Shown: piece after piece, positions 16,594 through 27,184 of the stretch
How the letters are laid out: the number at the start of each line of letters is the position of its first letter
How positions within the stretch are numbered: the stretch's first letter is position 1
NCBI GenBank assembly: GCA_946186125.1
Contig: CAMHLZ010000025.1
Span: forward strand, 1-53,865
DNA from: an uncultured Lachnospira sp.
Lineage (GTDB): Bacteria > Bacillota > Clostridia > Lachnospirales > Lachnospiraceae
Reading direction: 5' to 3'
Length of the DNA stretch: 53,865 nt
Notes under the pieces: model-generated
Told to the model about the DNA's origin: nothing
The model's database searches: none
The model's input: only the letters and a program-made list of their open reading frames with translations
Program-made: the position numbers and the translations under genes

Positions 16594-17301
16594 TTATTCA
16601 AATGGATCAAATGTCATCTCATCAGTATTTTTTGGATAAAATGAAATGGAATTATTAGTAATGTCGATTATGCCAAGTAATATCTCCTTTTCACTATTGT
16701 ATCCCTGGTTTTGTAATTGGTTTTGAAGCCAATTAACGTCATTCCCTGTAGATTTAAGATTTTCCGGATTGATATGACCGTCTATTATAACAATAGTCAT
16801 TAGCTCAGATTGTTCGGGAGCCAGGTTCATATCCTGTGGTGAAACAGGTCTTTTGTTCTCAGCAGGAAGAATACTTAAGGAACCGTTGTATTCAAATATT
16901 GCCGTGCGTATATCCGAAAGATTAAAATATCCCTGATTACGGCATTGCGTTAGAAAGTCGCTGGTGTCAATGCGGGATTTTTTTAGATTCGTCCGGTACA
17001 ATTTTCCTTTATCAAATAATATAAGAGGTCTGCCGATAATAAGTTTTCGCATTTTAACTGATTTTTCAGTAACGACAGATACAAGATATGCTATAATTGC
17101 ATAAACAGCCATTGAGGTGATGCTCCTTTCCGGGTTTTCAAGTTCGGTTGAAAATTCAGCTGCAATAGAGCCGATGGATATTCCTATAATATAGTCAAAC
17201 ATACTAAGTTGTGAAACTTGTTTGTTTCCCATCAATTTTGTAAGAATAAAGAGTGTTATAATGCTTACTGATGATGTTAATACTATTTTTAATATTTCCA
17301 T
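16594..17301 (-). CDS. DUF421 (YetF/YdfR-like) membrane protein
   Basis: This is a 235-residue protein with two to three N-terminal membrane helices (VLTSSVSIITLFILTKLMG and IIGISIGSIAAEF) and a cytosolic domain with MRKLIIGRPLILFDKGKL and FLTQCRNQGYFNLSDI, the hallmark of the DUF421/YetF family. The family is linked to spore and envelope stress in Bacillus; the exact role is unknown. The start at 17301 follows a GGGAGGATTCACA ribosome-binding site. The length is normal. The ~280 bp between it and the M60-like gene are very AT-rich, with no gene or clear hairpin. Confidence 0.9.
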   Translation of the reverse strand: MEILKIVLTSSVSIITLFILTKLMGNKQVSQLSMFDYIIGISIGSIAAEFSTELENPERSITSMAVYAIIAYLVSVVTEKSVKMRKLIIGRPLILFDKGKLYRTNLKKSRIDTSDFLTQCRNQGYFNLSDIRTAIFEYNGSLSILPAENKRPVSPQDMNLAPEQSELMTIVIIDGHINPENLKSTGNDVNWLQNQLQNQGYNSEKEILLGIIDITNNSISFYPKNTDEMTFDPFE

Positions 17302-17370
17302 TGTGAATCCTCCCGGTATTTGAATAATAATTATAGTATTTCAAAATATCCGCTTAATATTCAGAATGAA

Positions 17371-17410
17371 AAAAAGCAACCAAACCTGTCAGGACAGATG
17401 GTTGCTTTTT
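17371..17410 (-). terminator. Terminator of the transglutaminase-like gene region
   Basis: AAAAAGCAACCA (17371-17382) pairs with TGGTTGCTTTTT (17399-17410). The T tail works on either strand. It lies just after the stop of the upstream minus-strand gene. Confidence 0.8.
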
Positions 17411-17433
17411 GTGAATAAGCTTTATTGTTTTAG

Positions 17434-20181
17434 CTATTTTGTTTTGATGCATTTTACTTTGCTCCAATCGGAGTAAAGAGTTTTTGTTTTACCGTTTACT
17501 GTTGCTTTACGGTATGCTTTGATTCGGATGTAATATTTTTTATTCTTTTTTAAATTCTTTAATGTAGCCGAGTATGCTGCATTAGAAGTAATGGATTTTG
17601 CCTTGTATGAAGAAAAATCTTTTTTCAAAGAATATTGGATAACATATCCGGAAGCTGATTTGTTCTGTTTCCATGATACTGAAAAACCATTCTTTTTGGC
17701 TGTAACTTTTGTAATTGACGCATTGTATGGTTTTACGGTGATTTTTATTACAATTGTATTGCCGATATAATTGTCTGAACTTTCAGACTCTGCCGAGATA
17801 TATGCAATACCTGAGTAATTCTTTTGAATACTTATAACTCCGCTTGAATTTACTTTTACGTACTTGGAGCTTGAGGTATACGTCAGGGAACCAAATTCAG
17901 CATAAGTATTTAATGATTTTTTAAATGTTGAATTTGGATTTGATGTAAAAGTATAAGACAATCTGTCGGTAGTGATAGTATTATCAAATACTTCGGTATT
18001 AGTTACAGTAATATGAAGCGTTGTTGAGGCAGCTTCGTAGTTCTTATTACCGGAAGCAGACACAGTTATATTTGCAGTGCCTTCATCCAGTGCTAAAATA
18101 CATCCGTCATCAGAAACGTCAGCAACATCAGGATTGTCGCTGGTGTAAGTGATTTTTCCGATTCCTGTAACATTTATTAATTCATAGCTGTAAATGTCAA
18201 GCGTATCATTATTGATAGAAGCAGACAAATTCTGTGATGCTTTTTTGATTATAAAGTTCTGCTCAAGATATCCGGAATAATTTCCAAGACCAAAGGCAAC
18301 AACACTTGCAGTTCCCGCATCGACATTGTCGTAGTAGTACAAAATATAATCAATATCAGGAATTAAGGTTGCGTTTTTGCTGCTTATGATAACATCAGGC
18401 TCTTTTTCAGTGCCGTCGTAAACATATTCATCAGTGACGAGAGACATTGTACAATCGTCTAACGATATATAATCTGTTTTTGTTTCTGTTGCAGTGGTTT
18501 CCTGTGCAGAGGTTGTTTCAACAGCCGGCGTGATTTCTTTTGTGGTAGTCTCTTTAGCCGAAGTAGTCTCTTTGGCTGAAGTAGTTTCTTTGGCTGAAGA
18601 AGTCTCTTTGACTGAAGTAGTTTCTTTGAGCGAAGTAGTTTCTTTGGGTGAAGTAGTTTCTTTGACTGAAGTAGTTTCTTTGAGTGAAGTAGTTTCTTTG
18701 AGTGAAGTAGTTTCTTTGGCTGAAGCAGTCTCTTTAACTGAAGTGGTTTCTTTAGTAGTAGTTTCTTTGGCAGTAGTCTCCTCAATAGCAGTTTCTATGA
18801 CAGTAGTCTCTTCGGTAGTAGTTTCGTCTATGTGCTCTGTGGTATTAATCTCGACAGGTGAAGGAGTGAGTTTTCCAATATTATAGATAACACCGTCTTC
18901 ATAAGGAGAAGGCTGAACCTGTATAGAAACAGTACCTTCCGGTACAATGCTTATTCCGAATATATATCCCTTTTCTTTCTGTGCAGAAGTTAAGTTGTAA
19001 TAAGTAGCAGCGGAATTATCTGAGGGATCAAAAAAACCTACATATTGTGGTCCGGTATAGTATAAAAAGTTGTTGCAACAAGCTAGAGAATGCAGTTTAC
19101 TGTAATATGAATTACCAACGGCAGGCCATTTTTCTGCAAGAGAAAAAACAACAGAATTAAATATCATGTCGGTGCCGTTGCAAGTGTATGCACAAATACC
19201 GCTTTTAGCAGCATTGTAGGTGTACCATAATCCGTTAATAGGATAAAAAGGTGTATCTATATTGCTCCACATATAATTATCATAATAAGTATCGTTGGCA
19301 TCATCGACAGAAATATCATTGTTAATTTCATAATCAGAAGCTTCGTGACCGCCGTCATTTGAATTAAAAAATGAAGTGCTTTTTAAAAAATAGTAATGTC
19401 TTGAACGACCGAGTAAATCACTTATTGGATCGTTCCAGGTAGTATCAATGTGGTAGTATTTACCGTTTACCTGTACTAAATTCCATGCATGATTAAGAGT
19501 GTCGCTTGTTACAAGTGATGCAGAGAGTCCCAGATGATTTGCTAGCTCGAGAAATGCAAGTGCGTATCCCTGGCATACGGCAGTTTTCTCCACAAATACA
19601 TTGTAACTGTCATATTTACTATAAGTTGTATCGTATTTGGTGTTTGTAGTCAGATAGTTGTTAATATACATAACCTTTTCGAGATCAGACCATGATGAAT
19701 CTGCTCTTGCAACAGCTTCGTTAACAACTTTGTTGTATTCTGATTTCATGGTTTTGATTTGATCGACGCTGTAAGAATACTTTATATTGATTAGAATTAC
19801 CTTATCGCCAAGACAACTGTAGCTGTACGAACTTTTGACATAGAAAAACTGCGGATTGTTATTTAACACGCCGAAATAGAACGATTTTAAATCAGACACT
19901 TTGATATTGTATAAAGAAATATCAATGGATTCTTTCTGATTTTCCCATGCGTTTACTAAAAGTTCGGCTGCTTTATCTTCATTAGAAGAAGAAGTGCTCA
20001 AGTTGTCGTAATAATCAGCTGAAGATAATAAACCTCCGGATTGCAAAGCCATAGAATTATCTGTAACCTCTGTGAAATCAATAGTTTCGCTGATAGAAGA
20101 AATATCAGCGAATGATACATCAGGTATAGACGAAACTAAGGTAAGAGTTACCATAAATAGTGCAAAAAATCTTTTTCTCAT
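17434..20181 (-). CDS. Secreted transglutaminase-like surface protein with ETTS repeat linker and Ig/fibronectin-like domains
   Basis: This is a 915-residue protein. The start at 20181 is chosen because CTGGAGGA sits six bases upstream; another ATG two codons earlier is too close. A signal peptide (MRKRFFALFMVTLTL to SFA) leads into a transglutaminase-core domain with catalytic Cys203 (AVCQGYA), His231 (NHAWN) and Asp246 (HIDTTWND), so the triad is intact. A Thr/Glu/Lys-rich linker of six-residue repeats (KETTSx) follows. After it come beta-sandwich regions, including an Ig-like piece (ITVSASGNKNYEAAS) and a C-terminal fibronectin-type region (VSWKQNKSASGYVIQY) ending in YSDWSKVK. There is no LPXTG. 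It is probably a cell-surface or secreted enzyme that acts on peptides or crosslinks; the substrate is unknown. Confidence 0.85.
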   Translation of the reverse strand: MRKRFFALFMVTLTLVSSIPDVSFADISSISETIDFTEVTDNSMALQSGGLLSSADYYDNLSTSSSNEDKAAELLVNAWENQKESIDISLYNIKVSDLKSFYFGVLNNNPQFFYVKSSYSYSCLGDKVILINIKYSYSVDQIKTMKSEYNKVVNEAVARADSSWSDLEKVMYINNYLTTNTKYDTTYSKYDSYNVFVEKTAVCQGYALAFLELANHLGLSASLVTSDTLNHAWNLVQVNGKYYHIDTTWNDPISDLLGRSRHYYFLKSTSFFNSNDGGHEASDYEINNDISVDDANDTYYDNYMWSNIDTPFYPINGLWYTYNAAKSGICAYTCNGTDMIFNSVVFSLAEKWPAVGNSYYSKLHSLACCNNFLYYTGPQYVGFFDPSDNSAATYYNLTSAQKEKGYIFGISIVPEGTVSIQVQPSPYEDGVIYNIGKLTPSPVEINTTEHIDETTTEETTVIETAIEETTAKETTTKETTSVKETASAKETTSLKETTSLKETTSVKETTSPKETTSLKETTSVKETSSAKETTSAKETTSAKETTTKEITPAVETTSAQETTATETKTDYISLDDCTMSLVTDEYVYDGTEKEPDVIISSKNATLIPDIDYILYYYDNVDAGTASVVAFGLGNYSGYLEQNFIIKKASQNLSASINNDTLDIYSYELINVTGIGKITYTSDNPDVADVSDDGCILALDEGTANITVSASGNKNYEAASTTLHITVTNTEVFDNTITTDRLSYTFTSNPNSTFKKSLNTYAEFGSLTYTSSSKYVKVNSSGVISIQKNYSGIAYISAESESSDNYIGNTIVIKITVKPYNASITKVTAKKNGFSVSWKQNKSASGYVIQYSLKKDFSSYKAKSITSNAAYSATLKNLKKNKKYYIRIKAYRKATVNGKTKTLYSDWSKVKCIKTK
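18540..18780 (-). repeat. 18-bp coding repeats (KETTSx) in the transglutaminase-like gene
   Basis: About a dozen imperfect units of GAAGTAGTTTCTTTG-type sequence (plus strand) encode KETTS followed by V, L, P or A. Such tracts are prone to copy-number change by slippage without breaking frame. The open frames on the opposite strand here are by-products. Confidence 0.85.
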
Positions 20182-20341
20182 ACACATTCCTCCAGATATC
20201 AGAATTGTAATTACGCCCCTATCTATATGATATATGAAAAAAATATAAATATCAAGGTAAAAATTGTGCATATTTACATAAAATATGATATAATGTATCT
20301 TGGATTTTAATAAAATTAATATCAGAAGAGGAAGTGTAAAC

Positions 20342-22420
20342 TTGAAAGAGAGAAAAAGATCTTTAAAAATCTTTGCTGTTTGTCTAATAGGAATAATGAT
20401 AAACCTGCTGGGGAGTTTTATTGCGGAAAAAACAGCATCAAACATTTATCTTGATTGTATCGGGACTACCATTGTGGCTGCGTTTGGAGGATACGTACCC
20501 GGAATAATAGTTGGTTTATTTACGAATATAATCAAAAGTATAAACGATTTAGATGCCCTGTATTACGGGGTGGCGAACGTATTGGTGGCCGTAACTGCAT
20601 ACTGTTTTGTAAGCAGGGGTGTTCTTAAGAAAAAAATCGGATATATATGGCTGATTTTGACAATGACATGTCTGTGTGTAGCACAGGGATATGTATTTTC
20701 AGGATTTATTGATAATTCGATATTGACAGGTAATGACATTTTGATATATCTGAAAAACAACTTTATATGGGATCTGCTTGATAAAAGTATAACGGTTCTG
20801 ATGCTTATCTGTGTTAAAAGAATTTTACCGGATTCTGCGATTAAATGGCTTAAGATAGAGGGGTGGCAGCAAAAACCTCTTTCAGTTGATGAAGTTATTA
20901 ATGCGAAAATGTATCATAACCGCAGATTATCGTTGAGAACAAAAATCATGTTGCTTCTTTTATTTGCGTCTACGGCGATTGGTTTAGTAGCCATGGTAAT
21001 AAGTGTTAATCTGTACAGAGATTATACGATTAATGAACATATTGAATTAGCTGAAGGAGTAGCTGATTATGTTTCTTCATTGCTTGATGCGGAACATGTT
21101 GATGAATACATAGAATCAGGGGATGAAAATGAAGAGTATAGATTAATCGAAGAAAAAATGTATAAGTTAAGAGAGAGTTATCCGGATATAGAATATATAT
21201 ATGCGTACAAAATAATGGAAGATGGCTGTCATGTAGTATTTGACCTGAATACGGATGATTTAGAGGGATCGGATCCTGGTGAATTAATACCATTTGATGA
21301 ATCTTTTGAAAAATATATACCCTCATTGCTGCAGGGAAAAGAAATAAAACCAATTATTTCTAATGATACTTACGGCTGGCTGATTACTTCATATAAGCCG
21401 GTATATGACAAATATGGAAAATGTCGCTGTTATGTTGCTGCTGATATTTCCATGAATGTTATTCGTAAAGTTGTGAACCAGTTCATAGGTAAGATGCTGT
21501 CGATATTTATTGGGTTTATTATTCTTATAGTTGCTATCGGATTGTGGATTTCTGAATATAATATTGTGTTACCTATTAATACAATGTCTCTGAGTGCAAG
21601 TGCATTTGTTTATGATGACAGAGAGGCATTGGAAGAAAATGTTGAAAAAATCAAATTGTTAGACATACATACAGGTGACGAAATAGAAAATATGTATCAG
21701 GCATTTTCAAAAACTACCGAAGACAATATGAAATATGCCAATGACCTTCAGATAAAAACGGAAACTATATCAAAAATGCAAAGCGCTCTTATAATGATTT
21801 TGGCGGATGTTGTGGAAAGCAGAGATGAGTCAACGGGAGAACATGTCAGAAAGACAGCTGCGTATACACGTATTATTATGAAAAAAATGTTGGAACTGGG
21901 GTATTATACGGAACAATTAACGGAACAATTTATGTATGATGTTGAGAATTCTGCACCGTTACATGATATAGGAAAAATTAAAATTCCCGATGCAATACTT
22001 AATAAGAATGGGAAACTGACGGATGAAGAGTTTGAAGTGATGAAATCTCACACAACTGCGGGCGGTTATATTATAGATCAGGCAATAAAAAATGTACCCG
22101 ATTCCCAGTATCTGAATGAAGCTAAAAATCTTGCTGAGTACCATCATGAAAAGTGGAATGGCAAGGGATATCCAAAGGGGCTTAAGGGTGAAGATATTCC
22201 GCTTTCGGCCCGTATTATGGCTGTTGCTGATGTGTTTGATGCTTTAGTTTCTGTAAGATGTTATAAGAAAGCATTTACGTTTGAAGAAGCTATGGGAATT
22301 ATAAAAAAAGATGCGGGTACGCATTTTGATCCTAAGGTAGCGGATGCTTTTATTCAGGCTGAAAATGATGTCAGACGTGTTGCTGAACATTTTAGTGTTT
22401 ATGGATTTACAGGTAAATGA
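20342..22420 (+). CDS. Membrane-anchored HD-GYP domain protein with ECF-like membrane module and extracellular sensor
   Basis: I place the start at TTG 20342 after AGAGGAAG; a TTG at 20300 lacks a good ribosome-binding site. Residues ~1-190 form a multi-helix membrane module with NIYLDCIGTTIVAAFGG and ALYYGVANVLVAV, resembling ECF-transporter S components. A helix near 205-230 and another near 385-405 bracket an extracellular Cache-like region (IEYIYAYKIMEDG). The cytosolic HD-GYP domain carries HDIGKIKIP, MKSHT, YHHEKWNGKGYP and ADVFDAL, so the cyclic-di-GMP phosphodiesterase residues are present. The gene is divergent from the transglutaminase-like gene, with TATAAT at 20289-20294. The sensed ligand is unknown. 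Confidence 0.9.
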   Translation: MKERKRSLKIFAVCLIGIMINLLGSFIAEKTASNIYLDCIGTTIVAAFGGYVPGIIVGLFTNIIKSINDLDALYYGVANVLVAVTAYCFVSRGVLKKKIGYIWLILTMTCLCVAQGYVFSGFIDNSILTGNDILIYLKNNFIWDLLDKSITVLMLICVKRILPDSAIKWLKIEGWQQKPLSVDEVINAKMYHNRRLSLRTKIMLLLLFASTAIGLVAMVISVNLYRDYTINEHIELAEGVADYVSSLLDAEHVDEYIESGDENEEYRLIEEKMYKLRESYPDIEYIYAYKIMEDGCHVVFDLNTDDLEGSDPGELIPFDESFEKYIPSLLQGKEIKPIISNDTYGWLITSYKPVYDKYGKCRCYVAADISMNVIRKVVNQFIGKMLSIFIGFIILIVAIGLWISEYNIVLPINTMSLSASAFVYDDREALEENVEKIKLLDIHTGDEIENMYQAFSKTTEDNMKYANDLQIKTETISKMQSALIMILADVVESRDESTGEHVRKTAAYTRIIMKKMLELGYYTEQLTEQFMYDVENSAPLHDIGKIKIPDAILNKNGKLTDEEFEVMKSHTTAGGYIIDQAIKNVPDSQYLNEAKNLAEYHHEKWNGKGYPKGLKGEDIPLSARIMAVADVFDALVSVRCYKKAFTFEEAMGIIKKDAGTHFDPKVADAFIQAENDVRRVAEHFSVYGFTGK

Positions 22421-22436
22421 AAATAGTGATATTTGT

Positions 22437-22465
22437 TTGAATGATAATAATAAATATGATATAAT
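22437..22465 (+). promoter_or_regulatory. Promoter for deoD
   Basis: TTGAAT (22437-22442), a 17-bp spacer and TATAAT (22460-22465), 43 bp before the ATG. Confidence 0.65.
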
Positions 22466-22507
22466 AGTAACATATTGTAAAACGTTTGTGGAGAGGAGAG
22501 ATAATTT

Positions 22508-23224
22508 ATGGCGACACCACATAATAGAGCAGAAAATGGAATGATAGCACAAACGGTATTAATGCCGGGAGATCCGTTAAGAGCCAAGGCTATTGCGGAT
22601 ATGTATTTTGAAGATGTAGTAATGTTTAATGACGTAAGAAATATGTTCGGTTATACCGGAACTTATAAAGGAAAAAAAATATCCGTTATGGGATCAGGTA
22701 TGGGGATGCCTTCTATAGGTATATATTCTTACGAATTGTATACAGTATATGGGGTGGAAAACATTATCCGTATAGGTTCAGCAGGCTCATATTGTAAAGA
22801 AGCTGATATTTATGATGTGGTGCTGGTTGAAGGATCGTATTCAGAATCATCTTATGCGAAGACACAGAGCGGTTATGATAAAGATATTACATTTCCGTCG
22901 AAAAATTTAAATGAGCTTATAAAGAAAACGGCAAAAAGAGAATTGATTAAGATAATTGAAGGAAAAGTTCATTCGACAGATGTGTTTTATAAAGAGGACA
23001 AGACTCCGTATTATGAAAAACTTTATCAGGAAAAAGGATGTATTGCAGTGGAAATGGAAAGTTTTGCATTGTTTCATAATGCATATGTTTTAGGTAAAAA
23101 TGCGGCGTGTATTCTTACCATATCTGATTCGTTTGTTTCAAACAAAGAAACTACCGCTGATGAGCGACAGAATTCATTTACAAATATGATGCAATTGGCA
23201 CTGGAGACGGCTTTAAGCTTATAA
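22508..23224 (+). CDS. deoD: Purine nucleoside phosphorylase, DeoD type
   Basis: This is a 238-residue product, the normal length for the hexameric DeoD family. Motifs include MATPHNRAENG, QTVLMPGDPLRAKAIA (phosphate loop), SGMGMPSIGIYSYEL, IRIGSAGS, AVEMESFAL (ribose-binding Glu) and ILTISDSF with the base-binding Asp. It splits purine ribo- and deoxyribonucleosides with phosphate for salvage in the cytosol. The ribosome-binding site is GAGAGGAGAGA. It precedes a dGTPase-like gene by 15 bp, so purine deoxynucleoside handling appears linked in one operon. Confidence 0.95.
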   Translation: MATPHNRAENGMIAQTVLMPGDPLRAKAIADMYFEDVVMFNDVRNMFGYTGTYKGKKISVMGSGMGMPSIGIYSYELYTVYGVENIIRIGSAGSYCKEADIYDVVLVEGSYSESSYAKTQSGYDKDITFPSKNLNELIKKTAKRELIKIIEGKVHSTDVFYKEDKTPYYEKLYQEKGCIAVEMESFALFHNAYVLGKNAACILTISDSFVSNKETTADERQNSFTNMMQLALETALSL

Positions 23225-23239
23225 ATAGGTGGTGATAGA

Positions 23240-24247
23240 GTGAATATAAGAGAGAGTTTGGAAGAAATCGAAAGAAAAAGTCTTAGTAAATATGCAACTT
23301 TTAGTTGCGAATCATTGGGACGGGATACAGAGGAAGAAGAATGTGATATAAGAACGTGTTTTCAACGTGACAGGGACAGAATTATTCATTGCAAGTCTTT
23401 TAGAAGAATGAAACATAAGACACAGGTATTTCTTGCTCCGGCAGGTGATCATTATAGGACAAGACTTACACATACTCTTGAAGTATCACAGATTGCCAGA
23501 ACTATAGCGAAAGCGTTAAGATTGAATGAAGATTTAACCGAGGCGATAGCGTTAGGACATGATTTGGGGCATACTCCGTTTGGACATGCCGGAGAAGATG
23601 CATTGAATAAAGTATGTGAATGCGGATTTGCTCACTACAGACAGAGTCTGCGTGTTGTCGAAGTTATTGAGAAAAAAGGTAAGGGACTTAATCTTACAAA
23701 GGAAGTCAGAGATGGAATTGTAAATCACAGGACAAGCGGTAATCCTTCAACGCTGGAAGGAAAGATTGTAAGATTATCAGATAAAATTGCTTATATTAAT
23801 CATGATATAGATGATGCTATACGTGGAAGAATATTAAAAGAAGAAGATTTGCCGGAAAAATACACATCAGTATTGGGCAATTCGAAGAATAAAAGATTAA
23901 GTACAATGATACATAATATTATAGAAAACAGTATTGACAGACCTGATATTATTATGACAGATGATATCAGTGAGGCAATGAGCGGACTTAGAAATTTTAT
24001 GTTTGAAAATGTATATTCAAATCCTGTCGCCAAGGGACAGGAGGAGAAGGCAAAAGAAATGCTGAAGGTTTTATACCGGTATTATTCTAAACATGTAGAC
24101 GAATTGCCGGGGGAGTACAGGCTTTTTATTGAAAAAGGAGAAAATGTCGAAAGAGTTGTATGTGACTATATAGCCGGTATGAGTGACCAGTATTCGGTAG
24201 AAAAATATAAGGAATTGTTTATTCCGACATTTTGGAATTTACAATGA
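23240..24247 (+). CDS. dgt: dGTP triphosphohydrolase-like HD protein
   Basis: This is a 335-residue HD-superfamily enzyme with GTG start at 23240 after AGGTGGTGA. Metal-binding residues appear in RTRLTHTLEVSQIAR (His) and ALGHDLGHTPFGHAGE (His-Asp pair and following His). RDRDRIIHCKSFRRM KHKTQ is the typical front motif of this family. IAYINHDIDD supplies the distal Asp. It is of the short Firmicutes type, which hydrolyses dNTPs to nucleoside and triphosphate; the exact substrate preference cannot be read. It sits directly upstream of dnaG as in many Clostridia. Confidence 0.92.
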   Translation: MNIRESLEEIERKSLSKYATFSCESLGRDTEEEECDIRTCFQRDRDRIIHCKSFRRMKHKTQVFLAPAGDHYRTRLTHTLEVSQIARTIAKALRLNEDLTEAIALGHDLGHTPFGHAGEDALNKVCECGFAHYRQSLRVVEVIEKKGKGLNLTKEVRDGIVNHRTSGNPSTLEGKIVRLSDKIAYINHDIDDAIRGRILKEEDLPEKYTSVLGNSKNKRLSTMIHNIIENSIDRPDIIMTDDISEAMSGLRNFMFENVYSNPVAKGQEEKAKEMLKVLYRYYSKHVDELPGEYRLFIEKGENVERVVCDYIAGMSDQYSVEKYKELFIPTFWNLQ

Positions 24248-24279
24248 TTAGATGTAACTGTATAGAAAGGTGCTGACAA

Positions 24280-26034
24280 ATGTATTATCCTGATGACCTG
24301 ATAGAAGAAATCAGATTGAAAAATGATATAGTAGAAGTGATTTCGGATTATGTAAAATTAAAAAAAACCGGAGGTTCGTATGTCGGATTGTGTCCGTTTC
24401 ATAATGAAAAAACACCTTCATTTTCAGTTAGTCCTTCGAAGCAGATGTATCATTGCTTTGGATGTGGTGAAGGTGGAAATGTATTTACTTTTTTAATGAA
24501 GTATGAGAACGATACGTTTATTGAAGCGGTTACCAGACTTGCCGAAAGAGCGGGTATAGACTTGCCGAAGGCGAAATATACAAACGAAGAAAAGATAGAA
24601 AGAGACATAAAAGCCGCGATACTTGAAGTTAATAAAGAAGCGGCAAAATTTTACTATCATCAATTGAGAAGTCCAAATGGTGAACAGGGATACAAATATT
24701 TTAAAGAACGGGGACTCAGTGATGAGACTATGATAAAGTTTGGACTGGGATACTCGTTGAAGTACAGCAATTCACTATATGAATATTTGAAAAAAAAGGG
24801 ATTTACTGATGATATTATGAGGGAATCCGGACTTATTAAGTATAGTGAAAAAGGAGTGTATGATGCTTTTTGGAACAGAGTTATGTATCCTATTATGAAT
24901 AACGCTAATAAAGTCATCGGATTTGGTGGAAGGGTTCTCGGAGACGGAAAACCAAAATACATTAATTCGCCTGAGACAAAAGTTTTTGATAAGAGCAGAA
25001 ATCTATATGGCTTGAATATTGCAAGGTCTTCAAGGCGTGGTAATATGATTTTATGCGAGGGTTACATGGATGTAATTGCTTTACATCAGGCAGGAGTTGA
25101 TAATGCGGTTGCTTCGCTTGGTACGGCATTTACCACAGGACATGCTCATATTATAAAGAAATATACGGATCAGGTTTTGCTTACATTTGACAGTGACGGT
25201 GCCGGAGTAAAAGCCGCATTGAGAGCTATACCTATGTTGAGAGCAGCAGGTTTGTCTGTAAAAGTTATTAATATGAGACCGTACAAGGATCCGGATGAAT
25301 TAATAAAAAATATGGGTAAAGAAGAATTTGAAAAAAGAATCCTGCAGGCAGAAAATGCATTTATATATGAGATAAGGATGCTTATGGCCGGGGTCGATTT
25401 AAAAGATCCTGATGAAAAGACGGGATTCTATGGAAAAGTCGCTGACAGACTGTTGCTTTTTCCTGATGAAATGGAGAGAAATGTTTATCTTGATGCAGTC
25501 TGTGAAGAGTTCATGATTCCAAAGGAAAGCATGGAACGGCTTGTTTATAAAAAGTCGTTAACATATACCGGTGAGGTCGTGCAAAGCAGAGCTGATGAGA
25601 ATAAAAAAAATACAAAAAAACTGGATGATGGGGTAAAACAGTCTCAAAAAATCCTGCTTACATGGCTGATAGAAGATAATACTATATATGAAAAAATAAA
25701 AACTATTATAACGGAAGCTGATTTTATAGATCCTTTCTACAATAAAGTTGCTGCGTTGTTATTTGAACAACTTAGAAATGGAGATGTAAAACCTGCAAGA
25801 ATTTTAAATAATTTTACGGAAGAGAAAGAACAAAATGAGGCTGCCGGTATGTTTCATGCTTCGTTAAGTGAAGGATTATCCGGACAGGAAAAAGAAAAAT
25901 CTTTGAATGAAATAATTAAAAAGGTAAAGAATAATAGCCTTGATTATATAAGTAACACTACAACTGATGTAGAAGTGTTACAAAATACCATAAAAGAGAA
26001 GGCAAAACTAAGAAATTTGCATATTTCCATATAG
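24280..26034 (+). CDS. dnaG: DNA primase
   Basis: This is a 584-residue protein with a complete primase layout. The N-terminal CHC2 zinc finger is [13 protein letters not shown] with [10 protein letters not shown] (residues ~38-66). The RNA-polymerase core contains [20 protein letters not shown] and GFGGRVLG. The TOPRIM domain shows [12 protein letters not shown] (Glu) and [10 protein letters not shown] (Asp-x-Asp). A C-terminal helicase-binding part follows. It makes RNA primers at the replication fork with DnaB. It stands in the classic macromolecular-synthesis order before rpoD. Confidence 0.97.
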   Translation: MYYPDDLIEEIRLKNDIVEVISDYVKLKKTGGSYVGLCPFHNEKTPSFSVSPSKQMYHCFGCGEGGNVFTFLMKYENDTFIEAVTRLAERAGIDLPKAKYTNEEKIERDIKAAILEVNKEAAKFYYHQLRSPNGEQGYKYFKERGLSDETMIKFGLGYSLKYSNSLYEYLKKKGFTDDIMRESGLIKYSEKGVYDAFWNRVMYPIMNNANKVIGFGGRVLGDGKPKYINSPETKVFDKSRNLYGLNIARSSRRGNMILCEGYMDVIALHQAGVDNAVASLGTAFTTGHAHIIKKYTDQVLLTFDSDGAGVKAALRAIPMLRAAGLSVKVINMRPYKDPDELIKNMGKEEFEKRILQAENAFIYEIRMLMAGVDLKDPDEKTGFYGKVADRLLLFPDEMERNVYLDAVCEEFMIPKESMERLVYKKSLTYTGEVVQSRADENKKNTKKLDDGVKQSQKILLTWLIEDNTIYEKIKTIITEADFIDPFYNKVAALLFEQLRNGDVKPARILNNFTEEKEQNEAAGMFHASLSEGLSGQEKEKSLNEIIKKVKNNSLDYISNTTTDVEVLQNTIKEKAKLRNLHISI

Positions 26035-26080
26035 AATCCCGGAGATTATTGTAAAAGACCAGAAAGGATGGGGTGCACCG

Positions 26081-27184
26081 ATGTTAGAAGACAGCGTATT
26101 TGAAAGTATAATAAATAAAATTGTTGAAGAGGCAAAAAAAAGTAAAAATGTAGTAGAATATAATGATTTAAAAAAATATTTCGATGATTTGGATTATGAT
26201 GACGATTTAGAAGAAAAGGTGCTTTCAGAACTTGAAAAATCATATATAGATGTATTGAGAACAGATGAGACGGATGATATCGATGATGACATAGATTTGG
26301 ACGAGGTTGAAGAAGTAGAGATTGAAAATACTGACTTGTCTGTTTCGGAGGGAATTGGATTAGAGGACCCTGTCAGAATGTATCTTAAGGAAATAGGAAA
26401 AATTCCGCTTTTGTCAGCAGAAGAAGAAATAGAGCTGGCAAAAAAAATGGAAGAAGGCGATATGGAAGCGAAGAAAAAACTTGCAGAAGCTAATTTAAGA
26501 CTTGTTGTCAGTATTGCAAAAAAATATGTGGGAAGAGGAATGATGCTCCTCGATTTGATACAGGAAGGTAATTTAGGACTTATAAAAGCTGTGGAAAAAT
26601 TCGATTACACACGTGGATATAAGTTCAGTACTTATGCAACATGGTGGATAAAACAGGCGATTACACGATCCATAGCTGATCAGGCGCGGACAATTAGAAT
26701 TCCTGTACACATGGTAGAAACAATCAACCGTGTTATACGTGTTTCAAGGCAGCTTTTACAGGAATTGGGAAGAGAGCCTTCGCCGGAAGAGATAGCTGAA
26801 AAAATGGACCTGCCTGCAGCAAAGGTAAGAGATATTCTTAAAATATCACAGGAGCCGGTTTCATTGGAAGTGCCTGTAGGAGAAGAAGATGATTCGCATC
26901 TTGGAGATTTTATTCAGGATTATAATGTTCCAATGCCGTCAGAAGCTGCAGCATTTGTACTTATGAAAGAACAGCTTAGTGATGTGTTAGAGACATTGAC
27001 ACCAAGAGAACAGAAAGTTTTAAGATTAAGATTCGGTCTGGTTGACGGAAGGGCAAGAACTCTTGAGGAAGTAGGAAGAGATTTTGGTGTTACAAGGGAA
27101 AGAATACGACAGATTGAAGCAAAAGCACTAAGAAAACTCAGACATCCGAGCAGAAGTAAAAAACTAAAGGATTATTTAGAATAA
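26081..27184 (+). CDS. rpoD: Primary sigma factor (sigma-70/sigma-A)
   Basis: This is a 367-residue sigma factor. An acidic N-terminal region 1.1 ([16 protein letters not shown]) is followed by region 1.2 ([17 protein letters not shown]), region 2 ([36 protein letters not shown] and the -10-binding [12 protein letters not shown]), region 3, and region 4 with [15 protein letters not shown] and [19 protein letters not shown]. All key segments are present. Its TAA overlaps the ATG of trmK, so translation of the two is probably coupled. Confidence 0.98.
   Translation: MLEDSVFESIINKIVEEAKKSKNVVEYNDLKKYFDDLDYDDDLEEKVLSELEKSYIDVLRTDETDDIDDDIDLDEVEEVEIENTDLSVSEGIGLEDPVRMYLKEIGKIPLLSAEEEIELAKKMEEGDMEAKKKLAEANLRLVVSIAKKYVGRGMMLLDLIQEGNLGLIKAVEKFDYTRGYKFSTYATWWIKQAITRSIADQARTIRIPVHMVETINRVIRVSRQLLQELGREPSPEEIAEKMDLPAAKVRDILKISQEPVSLEVPVGEEDDSHLGDFIQDYNVPMPSEAAAFVLMKEQLSDVLETLTPREQKVLRLRFGLVDGRARTLEEVGRDFGVTRERIRQIEAKALRKLRHPSRSKKLKDYLE

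Noticed and set aside
18459-18886. Genes on other frames across the ETTS linker (both strands)
   Set aside because: Simple repeats give open frames in several registers. The transglutaminase-like frame has the domains and signal peptide.
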